Below, one piece after another: positions 15,149 through 23,942 of a stretch of DNA of 64,000 nucleotides. The notes beneath the pieces were generated by a model. That model was given only the letters and a program-made list of their open reading frames with translations, was not told where the DNA came from and did not search any database. Origin of the DNA: Blastococcus sp. VKM Ac-2987 (GTDB lineage: Bacteria; Actinomycetota; Actinomycetes; Mycobacteriales; Geodermatophilaceae); the NCBI RefSeq assembly GCF_026967805.1, contig NZ_JAPVBG010000001.1, positions 387,143 through 451,142 of the forward strand, read 5' to 3'. Every line of letters starts with the position of its first letter. The first letter of the stretch is position 1. A program made the translations under genes and the position numbers.

Positions 15149-17215
15149 GTGGTGTCTGCCACCTCCACCGACGGCGGCTCCCGAGCCGCCCCGCCGACCG
15201 ACGGCCCCCCGGTCGTGGCCCTCGACGACGGGGCCGCGACCGACGACCGGCTGACCGGCGCCAAGGCGTCGGCGCTCGCCCGCGCCTCCGCCCAGGGCCT
15301 GCCCATCGTGCCCGGCTTCGTGATCACCACGACCGCCGTGGAGCGGCTGGCCGACGGCGCGCCGCTGCCGGACGAGGTGCTGGCCGCCTGGGGGGAGCTG
15401 ACCGGCGACGGGCGGCGGTCGCTGGTCGTGCGGAGCAGCTCGACGGTCGAGGACCTCGGGGACTCGTCGATGGCCGGCCGGTTCGAGTCGGTGGTCGGGG
15501 TCGACGGCCCCGAGGAGTTCCGCCGCGCGGTGGACGTCGTCATCGCCTCCCGCGAGACGGCGGCGGCCGGATCGGACACGCTGACCGGCCGCGAGCCGCT
15601 GGCCGTCCTCGTCCAGCCGCTGCTGGACGCCCGCAGCGGCGGGGTGCTCTTCGGCATCGACCCGGTGTCCGGCCGGGAGGACCGGCTGGTCGTCGCCGCG
15701 GTGAGCGGCGGGCCGGACCGGCTGGTCAGCGGGGACGTGGACGGCGACCGGTACGAGCTCGACCGCTCGGGGCGCCGGACGGACGTCACCCGGGGCGACG
15801 GCGGCGTCCGGCTGCGGCGCCCCCAGCTGCAGGCGCTGGCCGACCTGGCCCGCCGGACCGCCCGGGTCTTCGGCGGCCCGCAGGACGTCGAGTGGGCCTT
15901 CGACGAGCAGGGCCGCCTGCGGCTGCTGCAGAGCCGCCCGGTCACCGCGGAGGGGCGGGGTCGCCCCGTCGGGCCCGTGCTCGGGCCGGGGCCGGTGGCC
16001 GAGACCTTCCCGGAGCCGCTGCAGCCGCTCGAGGCCGACCTCTGGCTGCCGCCGCTGCGCGAGGCGCTGCGGCACGCCCTCCTGCTCGCGGGCACCGCAG
16101 ACCGGGCCGCCGTCGACGACTCACCGCTGGTCACCGTCCTGGGCGGCTGGCCGGCGGTCGACCTGGACCTGCTCGAGAGCCGGCAGGAGACGCCGCGGCT
16201 CCGGGAACGCCTCGACCCCCGGCCGCGCCTGCGCCGGCTCCGGGCCTCCTGGCGGGTGGGCCGGCTGCGGTCGGCGCTCCCCCTGCTGGCCCGGGACGTC
16301 CTGGACTCCACCGACCACGTGCTGGGCGGGGTGCCGCCGCTCGGCGACCTGTCCGACCGCCAGCTGGTCGCCGTGCTGCACCGCGTGCAGCCCGCCCTGC
16401 GCTCGGTGCACGCCCACGAGGTCCTGATGGGCATGCTCGTGGACCCGGCCGCCCCCCGGCTGACCGGGGTGAGCGCCGCGCTCCGGGTGCTGGCCCGGTC
16501 CCGTCAGGCGGGGCTCACCGACGCGGAGATCGTGGCGGCCAACCCTGTCGTGCTGGCGCTGGCCGCGCCGCGGATCTGCGCCGGTCCGCAGCTGCCGTCC
16601 GACGTCGACGCGCCCGACAGCGCGCCGCCGGGCGACGAGACCGACGCGGGCCTGCTCCGCGAGGCGCTGCGCCTGCGGGTGCGCTGGCTCCAGGAGGTGA
16701 GCGCCCGGGCGGCCTGGACGCTCGGGGAACGGTTGACCGCCGCCGGCCGGCTGGGCGGTGCCGAGCAGATCCGCGGCATCCGGCTGGCGGACCTGGCGGC
16801 CGCCGTGCACGACCCCGACCAGGTGCTCCGGCCGCTGCTGGAGGAGCCGGGCGAGCCGCTGCCCGCGCGGTTCCGGGAGAGCGACACCGGCCGGCCCGTG
16901 CCGGTCACCGGGACCTCCGGCGGAACCGGCGCGGGTGGCGGCTCCGGCACCGGCCCGGTGCACCACGGCGAGGACCCGCCGGAGGGCTCCGTGCTGGTGG
17001 TGCGCACCCTCGATCCCTCGCTCGCCCCGGTGCTGCCGCGCCTGGCCGGCCTGGTCGCCGAGACCGGCAGCGTGCTGGCGCACCTGGCGATCCTGGCGCG
17101 GGAGTCCGGCGTCCCCACCGTCGTCGGGTACTCCGGGGCGCTCGACCAGTTCCCGCCCGGGACGACCGTTCGCGTCGACGGCGACACCGGTGCCGTGGAG
17201 GAGGAGACGTCGTGA
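15149..17215 (+). CDS. PEP/pyruvate-binding (PEP synthase / rifampin phosphotransferase-like) protein
   Basis: This 688-aa protein has an N-terminal ATP-grasp PPDK_N domain (GAKASALARASAQGLPIVPG, RSSSTVEDLGDSSMAG, VLVQPLLDARSGGVLFGIDP, QDVEWAFDEQGRLRLLQSRP; about residues 25-275). A ~290-residue middle region has no match I recognise. At the C-terminus is a swivelling phosphohistidine domain with catalytic His near residue 645 in SVLAHLAILARESGVPTVVG. PEP synthase is longer, and rifampin phosphotransferase shares the domain order but is about 860 aa. It may phosphorylate a small molecule. It overlaps the next gene by 4 nt (GTGA). Confidence 0.75.
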   Translation: MVSATSTDGGSRAAPPTDGPPVVALDDGAATDDRLTGAKASALARASAQGLPIVPGFVITTTAVERLADGAPLPDEVLAAWGELTGDGRRSLVVRSSSTVEDLGDSSMAGRFESVVGVDGPEEFRRAVDVVIASRETAAAGSDTLTGREPLAVLVQPLLDARSGGVLFGIDPVSGREDRLVVAAVSGGPDRLVSGDVDGDRYELDRSGRRTDVTRGDGGVRLRRPQLQALADLARRTARVFGGPQDVEWAFDEQGRLRLLQSRPVTAEGRGRPVGPVLGPGPVAETFPEPLQPLEADLWLPPLREALRHALLLAGTADRAAVDDSPLVTVLGGWPAVDLDLLESRQETPRLRERLDPRPRLRRLRASWRVGRLRSALPLLARDVLDSTDHVLGGVPPLGDLSDRQLVAVLHRVQPALRSVHAHEVLMGMLVDPAAPRLTGVSAALRVLARSRQAGLTDAEIVAANPVVLALAAPRICAGPQLPSDVDAPDSAPPGDETDAGLLREALRLRVRWLQEVSARAAWTLGERLTAAGRLGGAEQIRGIRLADLAAAVHDPDQVLRPLLEEPGEPLPARFRESDTGRPVPVTGTSGGTGAGGGSGTGPVHHGEDPPEGSVLVVRTLDPSLAPVLPRLAGLVAETGSVLAHLAILARESGVPTVVGYSGALDQFPPGTTVRVDGDTGAVEEETS

Positions 17216-17763
17216 AGAAGCTGAGCTGGCTCATCGGAGTCGTGGCGCTGATCGCCTCGGGCGCCTACCTGTTCGTCTACATCTACCGGTGGGAGTGGCA
17301 CCGCGCCCTCCTGGTGGGGATCCTCTTCCTCGCCACCCTGGTCGGCCTGTGCACCGCGCTCGTCCTCCGCCGGGTCACGTCGATGGACGAGCGCCTGCGA
17401 TCGACGGCCGGGAACCAGCGGCCGGCCGGCGCCCTGGAGCGCCTCCGCGCCGCCCCGGTCGAGACCCAGCCGTTCCGGTGGCTCTCGCCCGAATCGCTCG
17501 ACCGCACGCACATCTTCATCCCGGTGCTCCTCGGCGGCGGGTTCGTGGTCTCCGGCATCGCCTGGCTGATCGAGCGCGTCGCGGGCAGCTCCGCCCGCGC
17601 CGGGGTGGAGGAGCAGCTCGCCACCGACCTGCAGGGGATCGCCTTCCCGGTCACCTCGCTGGTCCCGACCGACGCCGAGCTGCTGGCCGGCGCCGACGAC
17701 TGCGCCGACGACCCCTCGCTGCGGGTGCTGCTGGGACCGGCCGCCACGAGGGCCGTCCGGTGA
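17212..17763 (+). CDS. Three-TM hypothetical membrane protein
   Basis: This 183-aa protein has TM helices at about residues 4-25, 31-51 and 101-120. The soluble loop (52-100) is basic and carries an RWLSPESLDRTH motif. The C-terminal ~60 residues are acidic with two nearby regions LVPTDAELLAG and DDCADDPSL. No family is recognised. It is translationally coupled on both sides (4-nt GTGA overlaps), so it is expressed together with the PEP-synthase-like enzyme and probably works with it at the membrane. Confidence 0.7.
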   Translation: MKKLSWLIGVVALIASGAYLFVYIYRWEWHRALLVGILFLATLVGLCTALVLRRVTSMDERLRSTAGNQRPAGALERLRAAPVETQPFRWLSPESLDRTHIFIPVLLGGGFVVSGIAWLIERVAGSSARAGVEEQLATDLQGIAFPVTSLVPTDAELLAGADDCADDPSLRVLLGPAATRAVR

Positions 17764-18158
17764 AGCGGGTGATCGCCGGGTTGGCCGCTGCCGTCCTGAC
17801 CGGCATCGGGATCTGGTTGCTGCGCAGCGAGCTGATGACCGTGAGCATCCAGCAGCCCGAGGGTTCCTACACCGACGTGGTGCTCGAGGTCTCCATCCGC
17901 GAGGACGAGGCCGTCCGGGAGGAGATGGCCCGCGGCCTGATCAGCACCTGCCGGCTGCTGGTCAACGCCGACGTGGTCGAGGACACCTTCGTGACCGTCG
18001 ACGACGGGGTGGTCGCGTTCCGCCTGCGTCCCGGGCTGGACGAGTTCGACCGGCGCGAGCTCCGGGGGTGCCTGAGCGACACCCGCGTGCAGCACCTGCT
18101 CGCCGACGTCCGGACGCTCGAGACGATCACCCCCGAGGGCGACGACTCCTCCCGCTGA
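17760..18158 (+). CDS. Single-TM hypothetical protein, third gene of PEP-enzyme operon
   Basis: This 132-aa protein has an N-terminal hydrophobic helix (residues ~4-20) and then a mixed alpha/beta domain of about 110 residues with two cysteines. I recognise no family. The GTG start overlaps the preceding stop by 4 nt. The topology suggests an N-terminal anchor with the domain outside the cell, where the cysteines could form a disulfide. Its role is probably tied to the two upstream genes. Confidence 0.7.
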   Translation: MKRVIAGLAAAVLTGIGIWLLRSELMTVSIQQPEGSYTDVVLEVSIREDEAVREEMARGLISTCRLLVNADVVEDTFVTVDDGVVAFRLRPGLDEFDRRELRGCLSDTRVQHLLADVRTLETITPEGDDSSR

Positions 18159-18252
18159 CGCGGGGCGCCGCTGCGGCGGCTCCGCCAGCCGTAACGCGAT
18201 CGTCGGGTGGGTGGCCGGTGTCCCTCTCGACGGCCGGGTACGTCCAGTCCCC

Positions 18253-19746
18253 ATGAGCCGGGTCGTGCAGCACGAGGAGACATCACCGCAGGCCCCCGAG
18301 GGGACCGCCGGCGGCGGCCGGTTCGGGGTGCGCGCCGCGCTCGGGCTGGTCGCCCTGCTGATCGGGGCGGTGCCCTTCCTGCTGCTGATGCTGCTGGTCC
18401 AGCAGAACTGGTCACCGCTGGAGTCGCTGGACGGCGAGGTGGCCGCCGGCCTCAACGCGGTGGTGAGCGAGTCCCCCGCCCTGGTGCGGGTACTGCAGGC
18501 GGTCACCGATCTCGGAGGGACCGGCGCCGCCGTCCTGGTGTTCACGCTCACCACGGTCTTCCTGCTCATCCGGGGTCAGCGCCGGCTGGCCTCGTTCGCC
18601 GCCGTCACCGGTATCGCGCTGGCCGTGCTGGGGCCGGTGACGAAGGCACTGGTGGGCCGGGCCCGCCCGATGGTCGACAACCCCGTGTCGGACCTGCCCT
18701 CCAACGCCAGCTTCCCGAGCGGGCACTCCATGGTCGCGGTCGTCACCTACGGGATGCTCGCGCTGCTGGCGCTGCCCGCGGTCCGCCGCGGGCTCCGGCG
18801 GTGGGTGCTGGCGGCGGCCGTGCTGATCGCCCTGGTGGTGGGCTTCACCCGGCTCGCCCTGGGCGTGCACTTCGTCACCGACGTCCTCGCCGGCTGGGCT
18901 CTCGGCCTGGGCCTGCTGGCGGTGACGACGGCCGCCTTCCGCGGCTGGGAGCACGACCACCACCGGCCGACGGCGGAGACGCTGGACCCCCTGGAGGTCG
19001 ATCCGCATGACGCGCCGCACCTGGCCCCGTCCGGCCAGGAGGCTCTCCCCGACGGCCGCCGGACGGTGGGCCGGCTGCTGGCCGGCGCCGTGGCGCTGGT
19101 CGCGGCCCTGGTCGCGCTGGGCCTCCTGGTCACCGCCGTGCTCGGCGACACCGCCCTCGGCCGCTTCGACCGAGCCGTGGTGAGTGCCGCCGTCGACCTG
19201 CGCAGCGAGCTGCTGACCGACATCGCCACGGCGGTCGGGACGCTCTCGGGGACATCCATGGTCATCGCTGTCCCGCTGACCCTCGCCACCGTGGCCCTGG
19301 CGATCACCGGCAGCTGGCGGCCGGTGCTGTTCGTCCTGCTGACCGTGCTCGGGGAGCTCGGCATCTACTTCGTCGTCTCCCGCACCGTCGACCGCATGCG
19401 GCCGTCGGTGGCGGACCTGACCGCCGGTCTGCCGACGGCCGCGAGCTGGCCGTCCGGGCACGTCTCCGCCGCGGTGGCCCTCTACGGCGCACTGGCCGCG
19501 TTGGTCATCGCCCTCGGCCGCAGCCGCCGGCGGTGGGCGGTGCTCGCCGTGCCGGTGCTCGTGGCCCCGGCCGTCGCGCTCTCACGCATCTACACCGCGG
19601 CGCACTACCCGACCGACGTGCTCGCCGGGCTGGTGCTGGGCACGGTGTGGGTGCTCGTGTGCGCCCGCTACCTGCTGCCCGGGGTGGCCGACCAGGTCCG
19701 CTACCCCCGGCCGGTCACCGCGGAGCGGGTTCCGGTCGCGCGCTGA
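18253..19746 (+). CDS. Tandem PAP2 (phosphatidic acid phosphatase type 2) membrane protein
   Basis: This 497-aa protein has two PAP2 domains in one chain, each with about five to six TM helices. The first half has KALVGRARP, FPSGHS and a third motif with Thr instead of Ser (FTRLALGVHFVTD). The second half has WPSGHV and SRIYTAAHYPTD, but its first motif lacks the usual Lys (RTVDRMRP). PAP2 enzymes remove phosphate from lipid phosphates such as undecaprenyl pyrophosphate or phosphatidate, at the outer membrane face. ATG 18253 gives a short soluble N-terminus. Confidence 0.87.
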   Translation: MSRVVQHEETSPQAPEGTAGGGRFGVRAALGLVALLIGAVPFLLLMLLVQQNWSPLESLDGEVAAGLNAVVSESPALVRVLQAVTDLGGTGAAVLVFTLTTVFLLIRGQRRLASFAAVTGIALAVLGPVTKALVGRARPMVDNPVSDLPSNASFPSGHSMVAVVTYGMLALLALPAVRRGLRRWVLAAAVLIALVVGFTRLALGVHFVTDVLAGWALGLGLLAVTTAAFRGWEHDHHRPTAETLDPLEVDPHDAPHLAPSGQEALPDGRRTVGRLLAGAVALVAALVALGLLVTAVLGDTALGRFDRAVVSAAVDLRSELLTDIATAVGTLSGTSMVIAVPLTLATVALAITGSWRPVLFVLLTVLGELGIYFVVSRTVDRMRPSVADLTAGLPTAASWPSGHVSAAVALYGALAALVIALGRSRRRWAVLAVPVLVAPAVALSRIYTAAHYPTDVLAGLVLGTVWVLVCARYLLPGVADQVRYPRPVTAERVPVAR

Positions 19747-19807
19747 CCGCCCCGACTGTCACCACAACGACACACCGCACGGTGTCCGCGCGGGTACTCC
19801 CCCGGCC

Positions 19808-20692
19808 ATGACCGACGTGACCTCGTTCGACGGAACCCGCCTGGCCCTCTACTCCTGGGGGCCGCAGGACGCACCCCTCCTCGTGCTGGTGCACGGCCTC
19901 GGCCTGTCCACCGACTCCTGGGGCGAGGTGCCCGCGCGGCTCGCCGACCGGTACCGCGTCGTCGGCTACGACCTGCGCGGGCACGCCCAGAGCGGCGACG
20001 CCCGGTCCGGTGACTACAGCCTCGCCGCGCACGCCCGAGACCTGTCGGCCGTGCTCGACACCGTGGTGCCCGACGGCGGCTCGGCCGTCGTGGTGGCGCA
20101 CAGCCTGGGCGGCGGCATCCTGCTGGCCCACGTGGAAGGCTCCGCGGACGACCGGGTCGCCGGTGCGGTGTTCGTCGGTTCGGGGGGAGCCGGTGTGACC
20201 GTGCCCGGCCTGCCGTCCGCCGACCTGCCACCGTGGGCGCAGGCCCGGTTGCGGTCCCTCTGGTTCGCGATCCTGCGCACCGGCGCACGGGTGGGCCGGC
20301 GGATCCGGCCGGTGCGCACCGTCTCCGATCGCGCCATCCGGCACTTCGCGTTCGCGCGGGGTGAGCCGAGGGAGCTCGTGGAGCGGATGCGCGACAACTT
20401 CCTGGCCACCCGGCCGCTGGCACTGGCCGGCACGAGCCTGGCCGCTCTCTCCCACGACCCGGTCACGCTGGCCCCGTCCCTGCGGGTCCCGGTCCTCGTG
20501 GTGCACGGCAGCAGCGACCCCGAGGTGCCGGGTGAGGAGATCGAGCGGCTGCTGTCCGTGCTGCCCGACGGCGAGGTCTTCACCGTCCCGGAGGCCGGTC
20601 ACATGCTGCCGCTGACGGACCCCGCCGTGGTCGCCGCGCAGGTGGCCCGGTGGATGGTGAAGATCGCCGGGGAGCGAGACGCCGTCGCCTGA
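19808..20692 (+). CDS. Alpha/beta-hydrolase
   Basis: This 294-aa protein is a classic alpha/beta hydrolase fold-1 enzyme. LVHGLGLSTDSWG is the oxyanion block, VVAHSLGGGI the nucleophile elbow with catalytic Ser, VVHGSSDPEVP carries the acid Asp, and EAGHMLPLTDP the His. There is no signal peptide. The substrate is unknown. The gene starts 61 bp after the PAP2 gene on the same strand and may be co-transcribed. It converges with the molybdoenzyme gene. Confidence 0.87.
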   Translation: MTDVTSFDGTRLALYSWGPQDAPLLVLVHGLGLSTDSWGEVPARLADRYRVVGYDLRGHAQSGDARSGDYSLAAHARDLSAVLDTVVPDGGSAVVVAHSLGGGILLAHVEGSADDRVAGAVFVGSGGAGVTVPGLPSADLPPWAQARLRSLWFAILRTGARVGRRIRPVRTVSDRAIRHFAFARGEPRELVERMRDNFLATRPLALAGTSLAALSHDPVTLAPSLRVPVLVVHGSSDPEVPGEEIERLLSVLPDGEVFTVPEAGHMLPLTDPAVVAAQVARWMVKIAGERDAVA

Positions 20693-20711
20693 TCACGTCG
20701 TGCGGCCGCCG

Positions 20712-20725
20712 CGAGCCCGGGCTCG
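20712..20725. terminator. Short palindrome between convergent genes
   Basis: CGAGCCCGGGCTCG is a perfect 14-bp palindrome midway between two convergent genes. It may act as a bidirectional terminator, but the stem is short and has almost no loop. Confidence 0.3.
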
Positions 20726-20761
20726 TGCAGCGACCCGGGCCCGGCTCCCGTGCGTCGGGGA

Positions 20762-22345
20762 TCAGCCCTCGACGACGACCTCGATCGCCGGGTAGCCCGA
20801 GGCGCCGTCGGGGGCGACCGGCGTGCGCTGATCGGTCTGCACCTCGCCCAGCCCGTCGGTGGCACGGGCGACGATCACGTGCCGGCCGGGGGTGGCGTCC
20901 CACTCCAGGAACCACTGCCGCCAGACGTCGACGTCGTAGGGGTCGGCCAGCCGGGCCTCCTGCCACGGCCCGTCGTCGATCTGCACCTCGACCCGCTCGA
21001 TACCGCGGGTGGGGGCCCAGGCGACGCCGGCGATCGGCCGCCGCCCTGCGGTGACCGCACCGCCGGGCACGTCGATGCGGGTCTGGGTCTTGATCGGGCC
21101 CTCCCTGGCCCAGCCGCGCGGGATCCAGTACCCCTGCTCGTCCCAGTCGGTGAGCTCGATGGCCGAGAGCCACTTCGTCGCCGACACGTACCCGTAGAGG
21201 CCGGGGACGATCAACCGGGCCGGGAAGCCGTGCTCGGCCGGCAGCGGCTCGCCGTTCATGGCGACGGCGACCATCGCCTCCTCGACGTCGAGGGCGGTGA
21301 TGGTGGGGAACCCGGCGGTGAACCCGTCGACCGAGCGGCCGATCAGCTGGGTCGCCCCCGGCTGGAGCCCGGCCCGCTCGAGCAGCGGCCGCAGCGGCAC
21401 GCCCTGCCAGCGCGCGTTGCCGACGAGGTCACCGCCCACCTCGTTGGAGACGCAGGCGATGGTGATGTCCGCCTCGATCTGCGGCAGCTCCATGAGGTCG
21501 GCGTAGGTCAGCGTGAACGGGTCGTCGACCATCCCGCGGATCTCCAGCTGCCAGGTGTCGGGGTCGACGACCGGCACGCGCAGCGCGGTGTCGATCCGGT
21601 AGAACTCGTCGTTCGGGATGAACAGCGGGGTGAGCCCCGGGATATCGAGGTCCGCGCCGGCCGGCACGGGTCCCGCCTGCCTGACGGGGACGGGCAGCCG
21701 GATCGCGGCGCGCAGCTCGTCGAGCCGCTCCCGGCCGGACAGCAGGTGGCCCCCGACGCCGGCGAGCACGCCGAGCACGGTCGCGCCGCCGGTCACGGCG
21801 AGGAACCGGCGCCGGTCGACGGCGCTGAGCGGGGTCTCCCCCGCGCCCGGCTCGGCCGGTACCGGCGGGCGGCGCATCACCGTCACCAGCAGGTGCAGCA
21901 CCCCGATGCCGGCCGCGGCGCCGAGCACGCCGACGAGGAGGGTGCGGAGGACGGGATTGCGGCCGTCGGCCAGCGCGGCCGCCGTCCCCAGTGCGGCGAA
22001 CAAGGCGATCCCGGCGGCGGCCGCCAGGAAGCGGCGGCGGGCGAGCACGCCGATCCCGACCGCCAGCAGCGCCGAGACGACCAGGATGCCGCCGATGAGC
22101 ACCGGCTTGTCGGCCGTGCCGAGCGTCGCGATGGCCCACTGCTCCACCGCGCCGGGGACGCTGTCGATGACGGCGTCCCCCACCGCGATGACCAGCGAGG
22201 GGGCGCGCGGGATCAGACCCGCGGCGAGCTCGGCGACGCCGAGGGCGACGGCCACCGCCGCCACCCCGGCCAGCGCCGCACCACCCCGGCTGCCCGGGCG
22301 CAGCCCGCCCGCCGGTCCATCCGTCGATCGCAGTACCTGGGACAC
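20762..22345 (-). CDS. Membrane-anchored sulfite oxidase-like molybdopterin oxidoreductase
   Basis: This 527-aa protein has an N-terminal region of four or five TM helices (residues ~22-157). A further hydrophobic segment follows at ~181-199, preceded by RRRFLAVTGG, a twin-Arg-like motif. A sulfite-oxidase-type molybdenum domain (about 245-425) comes next, with conserved ligand Cys298 in ITIACVSNEVGG, and then an Ig-like dimerisation domain (430-527). Actinobacterial enzymes of this build resemble YedY/MsrP or sulfite dehydrogenases and act outside the membrane. The natural substrate is unknown. The start is GTG 22345. Confidence 0.87.
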   Translation of the reverse strand: MSQVLRSTDGPAGGLRPGSRGGAALAGVAAVAVALGVAELAAGLIPRAPSLVIAVGDAVIDSVPGAVEQWAIATLGTADKPVLIGGILVVSALLAVGIGVLARRRFLAAAAGIALFAALGTAAALADGRNPVLRTLLVGVLGAAAGIGVLHLLVTVMRRPPVPAEPGAGETPLSAVDRRRFLAVTGGATVLGVLAGVGGHLLSGRERLDELRAAIRLPVPVRQAGPVPAGADLDIPGLTPLFIPNDEFYRIDTALRVPVVDPDTWQLEIRGMVDDPFTLTYADLMELPQIEADITIACVSNEVGGDLVGNARWQGVPLRPLLERAGLQPGATQLIGRSVDGFTAGFPTITALDVEEAMVAVAMNGEPLPAEHGFPARLIVPGLYGYVSATKWLSAIELTDWDEQGYWIPRGWAREGPIKTQTRIDVPGGAVTAGRRPIAGVAWAPTRGIERVEVQIDDGPWQEARLADPYDVDVWRQWFLEWDATPGRHVIVARATDGLGEVQTDQRTPVAPDGASGYPAIEVVVEG

Positions 22346-22427
22346 GACCGGACCATGTCCGATCGCAGCCCGCCGGACACCGGCCGGCGGTGCTTCGTCC
22401 CCGGATCGTCACGGAGCGGGCCGGCAC

Positions 22428-23708
22428 TCAGGGTCGGCGGCCGGCCAGCCCGATGGCGCCCCAGCCGCGCAACGGCCGGCCGACGACGTCGGACGCCACC
22501 TCCAGGGCCCGCCACCGGAGGCCGCGCGCGCGCCACCGCTCCGGGTCCACCCGCTCGCTGTCGTCGAGGTCCCCGGCGAAGTGCGCGTCCAGCACGGACA
22601 CCACCGCCGGGTCGTCGAGCAGCAGGCACACCTGCTCGTTGAGCGCCAGGGACCGGGTGTCGAAGTTCGCCGTGCCGACCATCGCGACGGCGCCGTCGAC
22701 GCTCACCACCTTGGCGTGCAGCAGCGACGGCTGGTAGCGCCAGATCTCCACCCCGGAGTCGAGGAGGGGCTGGAAGTCCAGCTCGCCCTGCAGGTGCACC
22801 GACGGCCGCTCGACGTGGGGACCGCCGACCAGCAGCTGGACCCGGACGCCCCGCTCGGCCGTGCCCTGCACCAGCTCCCGCAGCCAGCGCGGCAGCCGCA
22901 CGTAGGGGGTGGTGATCCGGACGTGGTCCCGCGCGGAGTGCAGGAGCGCGGACACCGCGATCGCCGCCTCGCTCCAGCCCGGCTGGGACGGCGGCCGGAG
23001 CACCTGCACCGCGGTCTTCCCCGCGGGGGTGAGCTCGGGGAAACGGTCGTCGTCGGACACGAGGCCGCCCGCGAGGCGGACCTGGGCCTGCATCCAGGCC
23101 TGCACGAACACCGACCGCAGACCGGCGACGGCGGGCCCCTCGACGCGGAACGCGGTGTCCCGCCAGCTGCCCGGGTGCCGGCCGTCGCCGGTCCACGCCC
23201 GGTCGATGCCGGTGCCGCCGGTGAACGCCACCGTCTCGTCGCAGATCAGCGCCCGCCGGTGCGTGCGCAGGTTCCAGACGCCGAACCGCGGCGTGTGCAA
23301 CGGCCGGTAGAAGAACACCGTGCAGCCTGCGTCCTGCAGCCGGCGCAGGTCGTCCCGGTCGATGTGCTTGCCCCCGTAGCCGTCGAGCAGGACGCGCACC
23401 CGCACCCCCTCGCGGGCGCGGTCGGCCAGCGCGCCGGCCAGCTCGTGGGAGACCTCGCCGCCGCGCCACGCGAACCAGAGCAGGTCGACCGTCCGCCGGG
23501 CCGCGGCGACGGCGGCCAGCAGCGCCGGGAAGGTCTGCTCGCCGTCCTTGAGGACGTCGACCCGGTTGCCCTCGGTGAACGGGACCCCGACCAGCGCCTC
23601 CAGGACCCGGCGCGGTGTCGCCGACGTGGCCGGACCGCCGGACACCGGGTGCGCCCGGGAACCGGCCGCCGCGGGCGCATCCCCGGTTGCTGCCTTGCGT
23701 GCGGGCAC
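22428..23708 (-). CDS. Phospholipase D-like / cardiolipin synthase-like protein
   Basis: This 426-aa protein has two PLD halves. The second HKD motif is canonical (HAKVVSVD, followed by GTANFDTRS). The first reads HRRALICD followed by GGTGID, so Arg replaces the usual Lys. Cardiolipin synthases join two phosphatidylglycerols at the membrane; other members cut phosphodiesters. GTG 23708 was chosen because GGGAGGA stands 5-6 nt upstream; an ATG at 23825 is in frame but its extra N-terminus looks unstructured. No TM helix is obvious. It faces a lipoprotein gene across a 234-bp divergent region. Confidence 0.8.
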   Translation of the reverse strand: MPARKAATGDAPAAAGSRAHPVSGGPATSATPRRVLEALVGVPFTEGNRVDVLKDGEQTFPALLAAVAAARRTVDLLWFAWRGGEVSHELAGALADRAREGVRVRVLLDGYGGKHIDRDDLRRLQDAGCTVFFYRPLHTPRFGVWNLRTHRRALICDETVAFTGGTGIDRAWTGDGRHPGSWRDTAFRVEGPAVAGLRSVFVQAWMQAQVRLAGGLVSDDDRFPELTPAGKTAVQVLRPPSQPGWSEAAIAVSALLHSARDHVRITTPYVRLPRWLRELVQGTAERGVRVQLLVGGPHVERPSVHLQGELDFQPLLDSGVEIWRYQPSLLHAKVVSVDGAVAMVGTANFDTRSLALNEQVCLLLDDPAVVSVLDAHFAGDLDDSERVDPERWRARGLRWRALEVASDVVGRPLRGWGAIGLAGRRP

Positions 23709-23942
23709 GAGCTCTCCTCCCGGCTCGACGATCAGGGCCGTCGGAGGTGCTGCCCGTTCGGTCGGGTCGGAAACGGCGCCGCTCCCAGGTGCGCAGCGAC
23801 TGCCCCCGTACCCGGGCGGGCTCATGACAGTGGCGTGACGATGCCCGGGATCGGGGAGAGCCGCCGGGGTGTCGTGGGCACGGACACGGCAGCCAGGGTC
23901 CTGTCGCCGCGCAGGGCCCGACGTGGACACGAGGAGACATTC
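23709..23942. other. 234-bp divergent intergenic region
   Basis: This region lies between the PLD-like gene and the lipoprotein gene and must hold both promoters. I could not place clear -35/-10 pairs. An in-frame extension of the PLD gene up to 23825 remains possible. Confidence 0.5.
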
